Part shown: positions 54,528 through 63,625 of the stretch, in pieces | Numbering within the stretch: position 1 is the stretch's first letter | Layout: each line of letters starts with the position of its first letter | Origin: Parafrankia discariae | Lineage (GTDB): Bacteria > Actinomycetota > Actinomycetes > Frankiales > Frankiaceae | Direction of reading: 5' to 3' | Assembly: GCF_000373365.1 (NCBI RefSeq) | Contig: NZ_KB891103.1 | Coordinates: 181,474 to 245,473, forward strand | DNA: 64,000 bases | Position numbers and translations under genes: made by a program | Notes under the pieces: model-generated | Database searches by the model: none | What the model was told of the DNA's origin: nothing | The model's input: only the letters and a program-made list of their open reading frames with translations

Positions 54528-56396
54528 TCACTGCCAATCTGCCCGTGCCCGGGTGAGCGCGCCGTCGATCGTTCTCGCGCTGAGCGTCGACTTCGCCAGG
54601 ACGGCCACCGCCGAGCCGAACCCGCCCCGGCCACCGACGGCCTCGTGGTCGCTCCAGGTCACCACGACCACCGGAATGTCCCGCAACACCGGATCGTCCG
54701 CCATCGCGGAGAGTACCGCTCTGCCGTCCAGCTGGGGCAGCATCAGATCGAGGAAGACCACGTCGGGGAGCTCCGCGCGGAGCACGGCCAGGGCCTCCGA
54801 CCCGTCGGCGGCCTCGACGACCCGTCCGGCGCGATCGGCCAGCAGCGACCGCATCATCGTGCGGAAGGCCGGGTCGTCGTCCACCACGAGCGCGGTCTCC
54901 ACCCAGGGGGGATCGAGGTCGGCCAGGGCCTCCCCGGCCGCCGGCTCGATGGCCGTCGCGCCCACGGCGGTCGACGAGTCGCGGGGAAGCGTGACGGTGA
55001 AGGTCGAACCCGTGCCGAGAACGCTCTCCAGCTCCAGGCGGCCACCCAGCAGCTGGCAGACGCGGCGGGCGTAGGGCAGACCGAGCCCCGTGCCGCGGAC
55101 CTGGGCGTGCAGATGGCTTTGCGCCTGGTAGAACTCGTCGAAGACCCGCTCGACGTCGTCCGGCGCGATGCCGATGCCGGTGTCGCGGACCACGAAGGAC
55201 ACCGTGTCGTCGCCCGGCCCGGCTCCCGCGTCACCGGGGCCGCCTGTGGTTTCGGCCCGTCCCGTGGTCCCGTCCCGGCCCGTGGAGCGCACGGCGACCC
55301 GCACCTCGCCGCGCTCGGTGAACTTCAGCGCGTTCCCGACGAGGTTGCGCAGCACCCGGCCGAGCAGGCTCTCATCGGTACGCAGCGTGCCGATCCCGGC
55401 CGGCTCCTCGAAGACCAGCCGGACTCCCGGCCGGATCGCCAGCGGCCGCTGCGTGCCCTCCACGTGCGCGAGCACCCCGTGGATGTCCACCTCGTCGAGA
55501 TTCGGGGTGAGCCGGCCGGACTCCGCCTTCGCCAGGTCGAGAAGATCGTTCACCAGCAGGAGCAGGTCGTCGGAGCTGGCCAGGATCAGCTCGACCTGGC
55601 GGCGTTGCTCGGCGGTGAGCGGATCCGCGACCGGGTCGAGCAGCAGCCGCGCCAGGCCCAGCACCGAGTTCACCGGCGACCGCAGCTCGTGGCTGACACT
55701 GCGCAGGAACCGGGTCTTCGTCTCGTTCACCTTCTCGAGCGCCATGCCCCGCTCGTCCAGCTCGGCGTAGAGCGCGACGACCCCGCGGTTGGTCTGCTCC
55801 AGCTCCGAGGAGAGCTGGTTGTAAAGGGCGAGGACACCCTTGTTGGTCTCCTCCAGCTCGGCGTTGAGGCGCAGCAGCTCGTTCTGCTGGTTCTTCAGCT
55901 CCTCCAGGGCGCTGACCAGCTCGTTGTTCTGCACCCGGAGCTCGTCGACCGGTGCGAGCGGCGCGCTGGCCGCCACCGCCCGGCGCAGGTGGGCGCGCAG
56001 TGCCTCGTCGACGACCGTTCCCGGGGCGAGCGGCCTGGCGAGCGCGACCACCCGGGACGCCCCGCCCGGGGCGACCGTGACGTCCACGAGACGAGCCGCG
56101 GCGCGCAGCCCGGGAGCGTCACCGGCCAGCGGGCGGTCGGCGGTGATCAGGACGGCCAGCCCGGCGGGCCGGTTCAGCCGGAAGACAGCCAGCGCGCCCC
56201 CCGCCGGCAGCGTCTCGCGGCCCACCTCGCTCACCGCCGTCGCGAGCCGGACCTGGTCCTGCCCGTCGAGGCCGGCCGCGGCCCCGACCACCCGGGCCAG
56301 CTGGCGGGCCGCGAACACGTCCGGCTCGCTGTCGACCCGCACCGCCGCCAGTTCCCACGAATCGCCGCCAGGGGTACCCGGACCCGCTAGAGCCAT
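54528..56396 (-). CDS. Hybrid histidine kinase with RsbW-like N-terminus
   Basis: A 622-residue soluble protein. Residues about 15-125 resemble an RsbW/RsbT-type GHKL ATPase that has lost its G boxes. A long coiled coil (about 150-225, QNNELVSALEELKNQQNELL) follows, then HisKA with FLRSVSHELRSPVNS, HATPase with LVGNALKFTERG, RDTGIGIAP and GTGLGLPYA, and a C-terminal receiver with LVVDDDPAF and VFLDLMLPQLDG. No membrane segment. It overlaps the RsbT-X gene by 10 bp and probably phosphorylates the receiver of the next gene. Confidence 0.9.
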   Translation of the reverse strand: MALAGPGTPGGDSWELAAVRVDSEPDVFAARQLARVVGAAAGLDGQDQVRLATAVSEVGRETLPAGGALAVFRLNRPAGLAVLITADRPLAGDAPGLRAAARLVDVTVAPGGASRVVALARPLAPGTVVDEALRAHLRRAVAASAPLAPVDELRVQNNELVSALEELKNQQNELLRLNAELEETNKGVLALYNQLSSELEQTNRGVVALYAELDERGMALEKVNETKTRFLRSVSHELRSPVNSVLGLARLLLDPVADPLTAEQRRQVELILASSDDLLLLVNDLLDLAKAESGRLTPNLDEVDIHGVLAHVEGTQRPLAIRPGVRLVFEEPAGIGTLRTDESLLGRVLRNLVGNALKFTERGEVRVAVRSTGRDGTTGRAETTGGPGDAGAGPGDDTVSFVVRDTGIGIAPDDVERVFDEFYQAQSHLHAQVRGTGLGLPYARRVCQLLGGRLELESVLGTGSTFTVTLPRDSSTAVGATAIEPAAGEALADLDPPWVETALVVDDDPAFRTMMRSLLADRAGRVVEAADGSEALAVLRAELPDVVFLDLMLPQLDGRAVLSAMADDPVLRDIPVVVVTWSDHEAVGGRGGFGSAVAVLAKSTLSARTIDGALTRARADWQ

Positions 56397-57517
56397 GACT
56401 GTGCCGGCGCCCGCGGCACGGCCGCGACGAGCACCGAGGCGTCGTCACGGCGCAGGCCGGCGTCGCGCAGCACGGTCGCCGCGACGACGAGGGCCCCATG
56501 GCTGGCGACGCCCGGATGCGCGGACAGGTCGAACCGGGGCGTGACGCCGTCGCTGTGCAGGATGACTAGGGAGCCGGGGGACAGCGGATGCCGCGTCTCC
56601 GTCAGGCCGCGGGCCTGGTGACCGGCGATCCCGGGCCGGCTGATCAGGCCCGAGCGGCGGGAGCCGTCCAGGATGACACCGCTGATGTTGCCGACGCCGG
56701 CGAGCCGGAGGACCCCGGCGGCCGGTTCGAGCACCGCGACCGCCGCCGCGGCGCCCCGGGTGTGGGAGATCCCCTGGTGGATCCGCCGCAGCAGTTCCAC
56801 CGGGCTGTTCGACTCAGGCGCCTCCCGGAAGATCCGGACCGCCTCGTCCGCGGCCCGGGCGGCCAGTTCGCCGTGTCCCAGGCCGTCGCAGAGCAGCAGC
56901 GCGACCCCGTCGCCGGCCTTCCGGACGGCGTAGGCGTCACCGCAGGCCGTCTCACCGGTGATCGGCCTCGTCAGACCGGCGACCAGGGAGGTGACGAAGG
57001 CCCGCGACCCGTCGTTCCCGCCGGGGTCTGGCCGGCCGAGGTCGGCCCGGCGGTCGGGCAGGAACGTGCCCACCATGGCCGTCCCGCGGCCGGGCGTCGA
57101 ATGGATGTCCAGCGCGCTCGACAGCCGGGCGATCGCGCCCAGGCCGACCCCGAGGGTGCCCGCCGACGTCACGCCGTCGCGCATCACGGCGGGGACGTCA
57201 GCCAGCCCCGGGCCGCTGTCGATCGCCACGAACTGGAGGGCGAACCCGTCCGCTGCCTGCCCGCCCAGTCCTCGTAGTGCTCTCAGCAGGAACCGGCCGT
57301 CGTCCGCGTGCCGGATGAGGTTCGTCATCGCCTCGGTGACGGCGACACCGACCTCGGCGCCGCGGGCCGGGTCGAAGCCGAGCTGGCCGGCGAGCGCCAC
57401 CGCGGCGCGGCGCGCCGCGCCGGCGGCCGACGGCTCGACCGCCTCGAACCAGGCGACGTCCTCCACCAGCGGATACGACGGGGCTGAAAACGGGCCCGGC
57501 GAGGTCAGCGCGACCAC
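56387..57517 (-). CDS. RsbT-like kinase fused to RsbX-like phosphatase
   Basis: A 376-residue two-domain protein. N-terminal GHKL ATPase (about 20-150): VAVTEAMTNLIRHA (N-box), AIDSGPGLAD (G1), GTLGVGLGAIARLS (G2). C-terminal PP2C-like domain (about 160-370): ITGETACGDAYAV, ALLLCDGLGHGELA, LVILHSDGVTPR and RRDDASVLVA, as in RsbX. RsbX resets the stressosome by dephosphorylating RsbS/RsbR; the extra kinase-like half may bind or modulate it. It overlaps rsbT by 13 bp. Confidence 0.85.
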   Translation of the reverse strand: MVALTSPGPFSAPSYPLVEDVAWFEAVEPSAAGAARRAAVALAGQLGFDPARGAEVGVAVTEAMTNLIRHADDGRFLLRALRGLGGQAADGFALQFVAIDSGPGLADVPAVMRDGVTSAGTLGVGLGAIARLSSALDIHSTPGRGTAMVGTFLPDRRADLGRPDPGGNDGSRAFVTSLVAGLTRPITGETACGDAYAVRKAGDGVALLLCDGLGHGELAARAADEAVRIFREAPESNSPVELLRRIHQGISHTRGAAAAVAVLEPAAGVLRLAGVGNISGVILDGSRRSGLISRPGIAGHQARGLTETRHPLSPGSLVILHSDGVTPRFDLSAHPGVASHGALVVAATVLRDAGLRRDDASVLVAAVPRAPAQSWL

Positions 57518-57951
57518 TTCACCACCCGCACGGTGGTGCCCGCGCCAGGGCTGCTCTCGATGGCGAAGTCGTCGACGAGGCGACGGCTGCCGGACAGCCC
57601 GAGCCCCAGGCCGCCGCCGCTGGTCCAGCCGTCGGTGAGCGCGAGGTCGATGTCGGGGATACCGGGGCCGGCGTCGGTGAAGACCGCGCGCACCCCCCGC
57701 CGGCGGCCGTTGTCGACGATGTCGATCGTCATCGACCCCCCGCCGCCGTAGACGAGGGTGTTGCGGGCCAGCTCACTGGCCGCCGTGACCATCTTCGTCT
57801 GGTCGACGAGGGAGAGTTTCGCCGCCACGGCGAGGTTCCGCACGACCTGGCGTACCCGGACGACGTCGGATTCCGACTCGATCGCGTGGCGCTGCGGCTC
57901 GGCGCCCACCAGCCCACCGCCCGGCGGGCCGGGCCGCCCACCTGTGCTCAC
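57505..57951 (-). CDS. rsbT: RsbT, stressosome switch kinase
   Basis: A 148-residue GHKL serine kinase: TAASELARNTLVYGGGG (N-box), FTDAGPGIPD (G1), GGGLGLGLSGSRRL (G2). In the B. subtilis model RsbT phosphorylates RsbS and RsbR under stress, leaves the complex and activates a phosphatase. GTG 57951 overlaps the rsbS stop (GTGA). The first 20 residues are Gly/Pro-rich and not conserved. Confidence 0.92.
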   Translation of the reverse strand: MSTGGRPGPPGGGLVGAEPQRHAIESESDVVRVRQVVRNLAVAAKLSLVDQTKMVTAASELARNTLVYGGGGSMTIDIVDNGRRRGVRAVFTDAGPGIPDIDLALTDGWTSGGGLGLGLSGSRRLVDDFAIESSPGAGTTVRVVKWSR

Positions 57952-58445
57952 CCGGCGCTGGTCCCCACGGCGCCACCGGACCCGGCGGCGACCGCGCCGG
58001 CCTCGGCACCACTGCCGGCGGCGGTCGACCCGGCCTCGGCCCTGCTCCCGGCCTCGTCGAGATCGAAGCCCTCGTCCGCCCGGGTGGTCACGCGGACCTC
58101 GGCGCCGAGCAGTTCCAGCCCGTGTTCCAGCGTCAGCGCGGTGCGCACCCCCGGCATGTACAGCCCGAGCTCGACCAGCGTGATGGCGACCGTCGGGCGC
58201 ATGCCGACCACGACGGTCTCCGCGTCCAGCAGCCTGGACAGGGACGCGATCGTCGACAGCATCCGGCCGATGAAGCTGTCGACGATGTCCAGCGCCGAGA
58301 TGTCGATCAGCACCCCGCGGGCGCCGGTCGCCACGATCCGCTCCGCGAGGTCGTCCTGGAGATCCAGCGCGAGCTGGTCCTGCAGGTCCACCTGGATGGA
58401 GACCAGGAGCAGATTGCCCATCTTCAGGACGGGGATCCGTTCCAT
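57948..58445 (-). CDS. rsbS: RsbS, stressosome scaffold STAS protein
   Basis: A 165-residue protein. The STAS domain (about 1-120) begins RIPVLKMGNLLLVSIQVDLQ and holds the phosphorylatable serine in LIDISALDIVDSFIGRML. It has a 40-residue Ala/Gly/Glu tail not usual in RsbS. ATG 58445 shares one base with the rsbR stop (TGATG). It forms the stressosome core with RsbR. Confidence 0.92.
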   Translation of the reverse strand: MERIPVLKMGNLLLVSIQVDLQDQLALDLQDDLAERIVATGARGVLIDISALDIVDSFIGRMLSTIASLSRLLDAETVVVGMRPTVAITLVELGLYMPGVRTALTLEHGLELLGAEVRVTTRADEGFDLDEAGSRAEAGSTAAGSGAEAGAVAAGSGGAVGTSAG

Positions 58446-59314
58446 CAGCGGCGCTCGGCGGCGGCGGAGCGGCGGAGCTGGAAGCCGTCCCGGCGCAGTG
58501 CGAGCGCGAGCGCCTCGGCCAGCGTCGCCTTGGTCACGATCTCGCCGAACTCGATGCCGAGGCTCACCACCGTCTGCGCGATCTGCGGGCGGATCCCGGA
58601 GATCACACAGTCCGCCCCCATCAGCTGGGCCGCCCGCACGGTCTTCAACAGGTGCTGGGCGACCTGGGTGTCAACCGCGCCGACCCCGGTGATGTCGATG
58701 ATCGCGTGCCGGGAGCCGGTCTCGACGAGCGCCTGGAGCAGGCTCTCCATCACCAGCTGGGTGCGGGCGGAGTCCAGCGTGCCGACCAGCGGCACCGCGA
58801 GGATCCCCTCCCACAGTTTGATCACCGGGGTGGACAGCTCGAGGAGCTGGTTGCTCTGGTCGACGATCACCCGGTCCCGGGTCTGGACGTAGCTCTCGAA
58901 CGTGAAGACACCCAGCTCGTCGACGAACTCGCTGAAATTCCGGTAATCCCGGAAGCTGACGCCGTCCTTCTCCAGCACGACCGCCGCCGCGTCCTTCAGG
59001 GAGAACACCGTGATCGCGGTCTCCCGCGAGGTGAAGCCCTGGCGCGCCCGGCTCGCCGAGAGCTCGGCGAGCACCGCCCGCAGCTCGGCGAACGACTCCG
59101 CGCGAAGATCGGCACCGTCGGCGCTCAGGCCGGTGACGAGCGCGTTGTAGAGCTCGCCCAGCTCGCGGCCGAGCTCGGCCGCCGTGAGCCGGGCCCGGAG
59201 CAGCTCACCCGCCCGGTCGGTTCAGCGCGCGAGAATCTCGCCGCGCTCACGACACAACGGCAGGATCCAACCGCCATCCACACCCGTGTCCAGTGAACCA
59301 ACCGTTTCAGTCAC
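58445..59314 (-). pseudogene. rsbR: RsbR-type stressosome protein with an in-frame TGA at codon 31
   Basis: From GTG 59314 (6 nt after TAGGGT) the frame reads 30 codons (ILPLCRERGEILAR at the end), meets TGA at 59222-59224, then continues in the same frame with TDRAGELLRARLTAAELGRE through the non-haem-globin-like N-domain to a STAS domain with ITGVGAVDTQVAQHLLKTV and GIRPQIAQTVVSLGI. Both sides match RsbR, whose usual size is 270-290; the whole frame is 290 codons. A Trp (TGG) is expected at that place, so one base change explains it. No ATG, GTG or TTG lies between the TGA and GTG 59074, which would give only 209 residues. A real nonsense mutation, an assembly error or readthrough are possible. 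Confidence 0.8.
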
Positions 59315-59320
59315 GACACG

Positions 59321-59326
59321 ACCCTA
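59321..59326 (-). promoter_or_regulatory. Leaderless-type -10 box of the stressosome operon
   Basis: TAGGGT on the minus strand ends 6 nt before GTG 59314 of rsbR. A dyad GGGACCA-CGCGC-TGGTCCC at 59338-59356 sits where the -35 region would be and may bind a regulator. Confidence 0.5.
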
Positions 59327-59467
59327 CCGACCCGGGTGGGACCACGCGCTGGTCCCGCCACGCCCACGAGGTCACCATCACCTGACCTTCTGGAACGCTC
59401 ACATCGGTTTTCGGGCGGTTCACGGCCCCCGGGTCCCCTGATGCTCACGTCCGGACAGGCCGGCGGC

Positions 59468-60127
59468 TCAGCGACCGAGGAACAGGCAGGGCAGGATGCC
59501 CAGCCTCGGCAGGCCGCCCCAGGCCCCGGCGCCCCACGCTCCCGTCCCGTCCGCCGCGTCCGCCGCGTCCGAAGGACACGGGGTCGACGACCTGGCCGGC
59601 TCACACCCGGTGCCGGCACCGGGGCCGCCCGGCACGGACCACAGTCCCGGCTGGCCCCTGCGCGGCAGCACCGCGCCGGTGGCACGGACGCCCCCGCAGG
59701 ACCGGGAGGACCCGGTCGCCGGGGGGCTGGATCGGGCCTGGTCCGCGGTGGCCGACGGCGTGGGCGCGGACGGCGTCGCCTGCTCGGCGGTCGGCGTCGT
59801 CGCCACCGGGGACGGAGGCGCGGGCGGCGGCACGGCGGCCACCCGAACCGGCGCCGCCGGCGGGCGTGGCACCGCGGACGGAGCCGGCGGCACCGAGGGC
59901 GCGGGCGGCGGTGTCGGGGTGGTCGGCAGCGCGACCGGCGCGGGCTCGGCCGGCGCGCCGAACGCGCTGGAGCGGGCCTGGCCCCACCCCGGCGCGGGCG
60001 CCAGGGCGGCCGCCACCAGCAGGAACAGCAGGACCCCGCCCACCCCGCCGCTCACCCGCCGGTGCCCGCGAACCCAGGCATGTATCCCATGGCCCCACTC
60101 CGCCGGCCGCTGGCGCAACATCCGCAT
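59468..60127 (-). CDS. Exported Pro/Ala-rich protein, unknown function
   Basis: A 219-residue protein from ATG 60127 with GGAGGAGG just upstream. One hydrophobic segment (about 28-48, GGVGGVLLFLLVAAALAPAP) acts as a signal or anchor. The following 100 residues are Pro/Ala/Thr/Val low complexity. The C-terminal part has three cysteines and ends in a hydrophobic LGILPCLFLGR. No domain recognised. The strong ribosome binding site and signal segment argue that it is real. Confidence 0.5.
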   Translation of the reverse strand: MRMLRQRPAEWGHGIHAWVRGHRRVSGGVGGVLLFLLVAAALAPAPGWGQARSSAFGAPAEPAPVALPTTPTPPPAPSVPPAPSAVPRPPAAPVRVAAVPPPAPPSPVATTPTAEQATPSAPTPSATADQARSSPPATGSSRSCGGVRATGAVLPRRGQPGLWSVPGGPGAGTGCEPARSSTPCPSDAADAADGTGAWGAGAWGGLPRLGILPCLFLGR

Positions 60128-60309
60128 GTTCCTCCTCCGCTGGTCCGATCCTCATCGGACCAGCGGGACGAAAGCCACCGCACGGAGCAAAGTCGCTACT
60201 TTTCGGCACCACCGCACGGGTGGCCCTGCCGACACCTCACCTCGGCCGGCCAGCGCCGTCGCCGGCCGGAGGCGCCGTCAGGCCGGGGCTCCGCCGGTCG
60301 GCGACTCCG

Positions 60310-61050
60310 TCAGCCCGGGACTCCGTCCACGGCGACGCGGCCGGGTGCCGGCCCCCCGGGCCGGTCCGGGGACGCGCGGGCGTAGGACATCAGGCGGCGT
60401 TCCACCGCGACCCGCACCAGTTCCGCTTTGTTGCCCAGCAGGAGTTTCGCGCGCATCCGCTTGACATAGGTGTTGACGGTGGTCACCGCCACTCCCAGTC
60501 TGGCCGCGATCTGACCGTGGGTCAGTCCCTCGGCGATCAGGCTGAGTACCTGCTCCTCCCGTTCGGACAGCCGCGGCAGACCGGCCTGCGCGGAACTCGC
60601 CGGCAGCTGTCGCGGCGCCACTGTGGGAAAAACGGCGTCGGACAGGCCGGCGGACAGATAAAATCCCTCGGCGGCAACGGCGCGGACCGCGACGGCGAAC
60701 ATCGAGCAGGGTTCGCTGCTGATGAGGTATCCGGCGGCCCCGGCCGTCAGCACGGAGATCGCGTCGTCCCGGTCACGCGACTCCGACACGGCCAGCACCC
60801 GACCGAGGCCGGCGACGTCCGCTATCACCTCCGCCACCGAGTGGACACTGGCGCCGAAATCCACGAAGACGACATCGAGTCTGGTCCCGCCCGTCGACCA
60901 CAGTGTGCTCCTCAGCTCACCGCCGTTTTCGCCGATGACCGCGGTGGCGATATCAGGCTCACGGATCAGCAGCTGCTGGACAGCCCACCTGAACAAGGGA
61001 CGATCTCCGACGACTCCGACCTTCAGGGGTGACGGGAATAAAGGATCCAC
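60310..61050 (-). CDS. LuxR-type transcriptional regulator with atypical receiver
   Basis: A 246-residue protein. The N-terminal receiver-like domain has VGVVGDRPLFRWAV in place of the usual double-acid pocket, an Asp in DVVFVDFGA and no clear conserved Lys, so it may not be phosphorylated normally. The C-terminal HTH is typical LuxR: LSEREEQVLSLIAEGLTHGQ and VTTVNTYVKRMRAKL. GTG 61050 has AAGGAGA three bases upstream. It is divergent from the 831-residue gene, and an 11+11 bp dyad between them is its likely site. No kinase is adjacent. Confidence 0.85.
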   Translation of the reverse strand: MDPLFPSPLKVGVVGDRPLFRWAVQQLLIREPDIATAVIGENGGELRSTLWSTGGTRLDVVFVDFGASVHSVAEVIADVAGLGRVLAVSESRDRDDAISVLTAGAAGYLISSEPCSMFAVAVRAVAAEGFYLSAGLSDAVFPTVAPRQLPASSAQAGLPRLSEREEQVLSLIAEGLTHGQIAARLGVAVTTVNTYVKRMRAKLLLGNKAELVRVAVERRLMSYARASPDRPGGPAPGRVAVDGVPG

Positions 61051-61097
61051 AAGTCTCCTTCACCGGGATGTCGGCTGCCGAGAGTAACCGGGCGATA

Positions 61098-61123
61098 TTT
61101 ACGATCCGCCTACGGATCGTAAA
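61098..61123. promoter_or_regulatory. Perfect 11+11 bp dyad between the LuxR regulator and the 831-residue gene
   Basis: TTTACGATCCG (61098-61108), spacer CCTA, CGGATCGTAAA (61113-61123). It lies in a 79-bp divergent gap, AT-rich against the surroundings, and 6 bp before the chosen ATG at 61130. The size suits a LuxR-type HTH dimer. Confidence 0.65.
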
Positions 61124-61129
61124 CGCCTG

Positions 61130-63625
61130 ATGAACTTGCAGGCAGTGGAATGTCGACAATTTTGGGGACACGCCCGGGGACAGACACCGCCCGCATTTGA
61201 TGGCGATAGTGGCGTCCGCGTTACCCGCTTCGAACCCGTTCCCCGCACCGGAGGTGTGTCAGTGCGCCGCCTTGTCCTGCTCGGCCTGCGGAAGCACCGC
61301 AGTGGTTACGTCACCGAGATCACCGGAACGCGGCCCAGCTGGCCACTACGCCTGGCCCAGGCCATTCTCGTCGACCGCGGCTTCGACATCGACACCGCCA
61401 CGGTGAACTGCGCGCTCCCGCACCTGCGCGCCCTGCTGACCGGCCCGGGAGGCGACCCAGAAGGCGGTCCGGACACGGACGACCGCGTCGTGTGGATTGA
61501 TCACTGCGAATGCGGGGACGCGTACTGCGAACAGGGCTGGCGGGCCGCGCTGAGCTCCGCGGGCGACGGTGTCGCCGGGGCCGCACCGGCCGACGACGCC
61601 CCGGTCACGTTGCCGGATCTGCTCGGCCGCCTGTCCGAGGCCTGGCGGCCGGAGGACCTCCGGCGCAGCCCCTACCTCGACGGTGTCACGCCGGCCGCCG
61701 AGATCACCAATGTCGGCCTGTCCCTCGTCGCCGACGACGCGGGCGGGGTGCGGGTCGACCGCCCGGACGACCTGGTGGCCGCCGAGCTCGCCTGGCTGCG
61801 GGCCCAGGCGGACCGGCCGGTGACGCCGGTGCCGCTGCACGGCCTGGCCGGCTCCGCGGACGACGTCCGCCGCCGGCTGACCTCCTTCGCCGCCCTGGTG
61901 GACGCCACCGCGGGAGACGCCGCGCCGGGAGACGGCGACCCGGTGGACGACGATCCGGTGGACGACGCCCTGGCCGACGGCGACCTGTGCTGGTCGGTGA
62001 CGCTGACCGCGGACCTCGTCGAGCGGATCGGGGTCGGCGAGCTGATGGAGCTGGCCGCGGCGGCCGGGGTCGCCCGGATCACCGTGGCCGGGGTCGCCGA
62101 CACCGGCCAGGCGCTCACGCTGCTCGGGCTCGGCACCGCGTGCGCGGTGGAGCTCGATGTCCGCGCTCTGGAGCCGGAGGACGTCCAGCAGATCGCCGGG
62201 AGGATCGGCCGGCAGCGGGTCTCGCTGCGGATGGGCACCACCGAGGACGGCGTCCTGCCCAGCGAGACGCTGGGACTGCCGCCCGGTCTGGTAGTGGACC
62301 ACGTGTCGGGGGTGGAGCACCTCCAGGAGATCAGCGGACGGCTCGGCCGGTGGGCCACCGGCAGTCGGATCGCCGCTCTGGAGGGTGCGCCCCCGCGAGC
62401 CGCCGCGTCCACCGACCGTCCAGACCCCGCGACCGGGCCGGGCTCGGCGACCGGGCCGGGAGCCCGGACCGGGCCGGACGAGATCGTCCTCGCCGGTGCG
62501 GAACACCTGGCGGCCGTGACCGACCCGGACACCGGCCTGGCGGACTTCCACACCCTGGTCTTCGCCCCGGCCGACCCCGCGGTGCCACCGCCCGCGCGGG
62601 TCACGGGCTCCCTCGTCCGGTACACCGGCGCGGTGGCCGACGCCGGCGACGAGCTGGTGATCGGCGACGACTTCTTCCTGCAGACCTGTGACTACTCCTC
62701 CGGCGGCTACCTGTCGCTCGTCGGCCCCACGCTGCTGAGGGTCACCTCGGAGATGGACTACGCGGTCTTCCTCGAGGACGCGGACGCCGCCCGCACCCGC
62801 GGCGAGTTCCCCGAGCACCTGCTGCACCCCCTCGTGCAGATCGCCGACACCTGCGCCCTGGGCACGGTCCACCCCTGCGCCGGACGGCGGGGGGCCCGCC
62901 TGTTCGTCTCCGCCGACGGGACGGTCCGCCCCGCGCCGGGCGGCGCGCCGCTCGGGCTGCTGACGGCCGGCGGCCCGCCGTTCACGCGACCACCGTTCAC
63001 CGGGCAGCTCGAGGACGGCGACGACCCGTGCCTGGCCGCGGTCGTGCCGGTCGAGCTGTCCCGGCAGGCCCGCGTCGAACGCCCGTGGCTGTCGCGCTTC
63101 CTGTGGAGCCTGGACGCCCTGCGGCGCGCGCGCCTGGAGGGGATGAAGAAGCCGGTGGTCTCCGGCTTCGGCGGCCGCCTGGTCGAGGCGCTCGCCGACG
63201 GCTGGCCGGACGGCACGGCCGCCACCGCCGGTGCCGCCGGTAGCAGTCCCGGCGCGGGCGTCGAGGCGCCGGACGCCCCGCTGCTCGTAGGGGACCGGTC
63301 GGGTGCCCTGCTCGTCAACGCGCGGGACATGCGGGTGTTCCGGATCGGCGCGGACGCCGCGGCGCTGATCGAGATCATGCTCGTCGTGGGCACCGGGGAA
63401 CGGGCGGTGGAGCTGGGCCGGGCCCGGACCCGGGCGTCCGCGGCCACCGTCGCCGACGGGTTCGCCACCCTCGCGGCCACCTTCGCCCGCGCCGGTGTGC
63501 GCCTGCTCGACACCGCCGGCGACACCGCGACCGGCGACACCGCCGGCGGCCCGCCGACCGGCGAGGCTTCCCACGGCCCCGCGACCGGGGACGCCCTCGC
63601 CGCGGTGGCCGGAGGCGCCCGATGA
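61130..63625 (+). CDS. Large protein of unknown function, possibly RiPP-associated
   Basis: An 831-residue protein from ATG 61130; the start is uncertain (GTG 61262, SVRRLVLLG, is another). It has no signal peptide or membrane segment. A Cys/His cluster DHCECGDAYCEQGW lies near residue 130, a beta/alpha-like region about 280-410, and a strongly patterned block FFLQTCDYSSGGYLSLVGPT (about 515-540) then IADTCALG. Low-complexity inserts are common. The ending ATGA overlaps a methyltransferase gene. From memory the FFLQTCDYSSGGYLS block recalls proteins of daptide-type RiPP clusters, but I could not check this. No function assigned. Confidence 0.5.
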   Translation: MNLQAVECRQFWGHARGQTPPAFDGDSGVRVTRFEPVPRTGGVSVRRLVLLGLRKHRSGYVTEITGTRPSWPLRLAQAILVDRGFDIDTATVNCALPHLRALLTGPGGDPEGGPDTDDRVVWIDHCECGDAYCEQGWRAALSSAGDGVAGAAPADDAPVTLPDLLGRLSEAWRPEDLRRSPYLDGVTPAAEITNVGLSLVADDAGGVRVDRPDDLVAAELAWLRAQADRPVTPVPLHGLAGSADDVRRRLTSFAALVDATAGDAAPGDGDPVDDDPVDDALADGDLCWSVTLTADLVERIGVGELMELAAAAGVARITVAGVADTGQALTLLGLGTACAVELDVRALEPEDVQQIAGRIGRQRVSLRMGTTEDGVLPSETLGLPPGLVVDHVSGVEHLQEISGRLGRWATGSRIAALEGAPPRAAASTDRPDPATGPGSATGPGARTGPDEIVLAGAEHLAAVTDPDTGLADFHTLVFAPADPAVPPPARVTGSLVRYTGAVADAGDELVIGDDFFLQTCDYSSGGYLSLVGPTLLRVTSEMDYAVFLEDADAARTRGEFPEHLLHPLVQIADTCALGTVHPCAGRRGARLFVSADGTVRPAPGGAPLGLLTAGGPPFTRPPFTGQLEDGDDPCLAAVVPVELSRQARVERPWLSRFLWSLDALRRARLEGMKKPVVSGFGGRLVEALADGWPDGTAATAGAAGSSPGAGVEAPDAPLLVGDRSGALLVNARDMRVFRIGADAAALIEIMLVVGTGERAVELGRARTRASAATVADGFATLAATFARAGVRLLDTAGDTATGDTAGGPPTGEASHGPATGDALAAVAGGAR

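Noticed and set aside
51714..56390. 1558-codon plus-strand open frame
   Set aside because: It is antisense to copA and two stressosome genes, which have full family motifs. The product is Arg/Gly/Asp/His-rich without domains, as expected for a GC-rich shadow frame.
59222..59224. Selenocysteine at the TGA of rsbR
   Set aside because: RsbR proteins have no selenocysteine, no SECIS-like hairpin follows the codon, and a Trp codon differing by one base is the simpler explanation.
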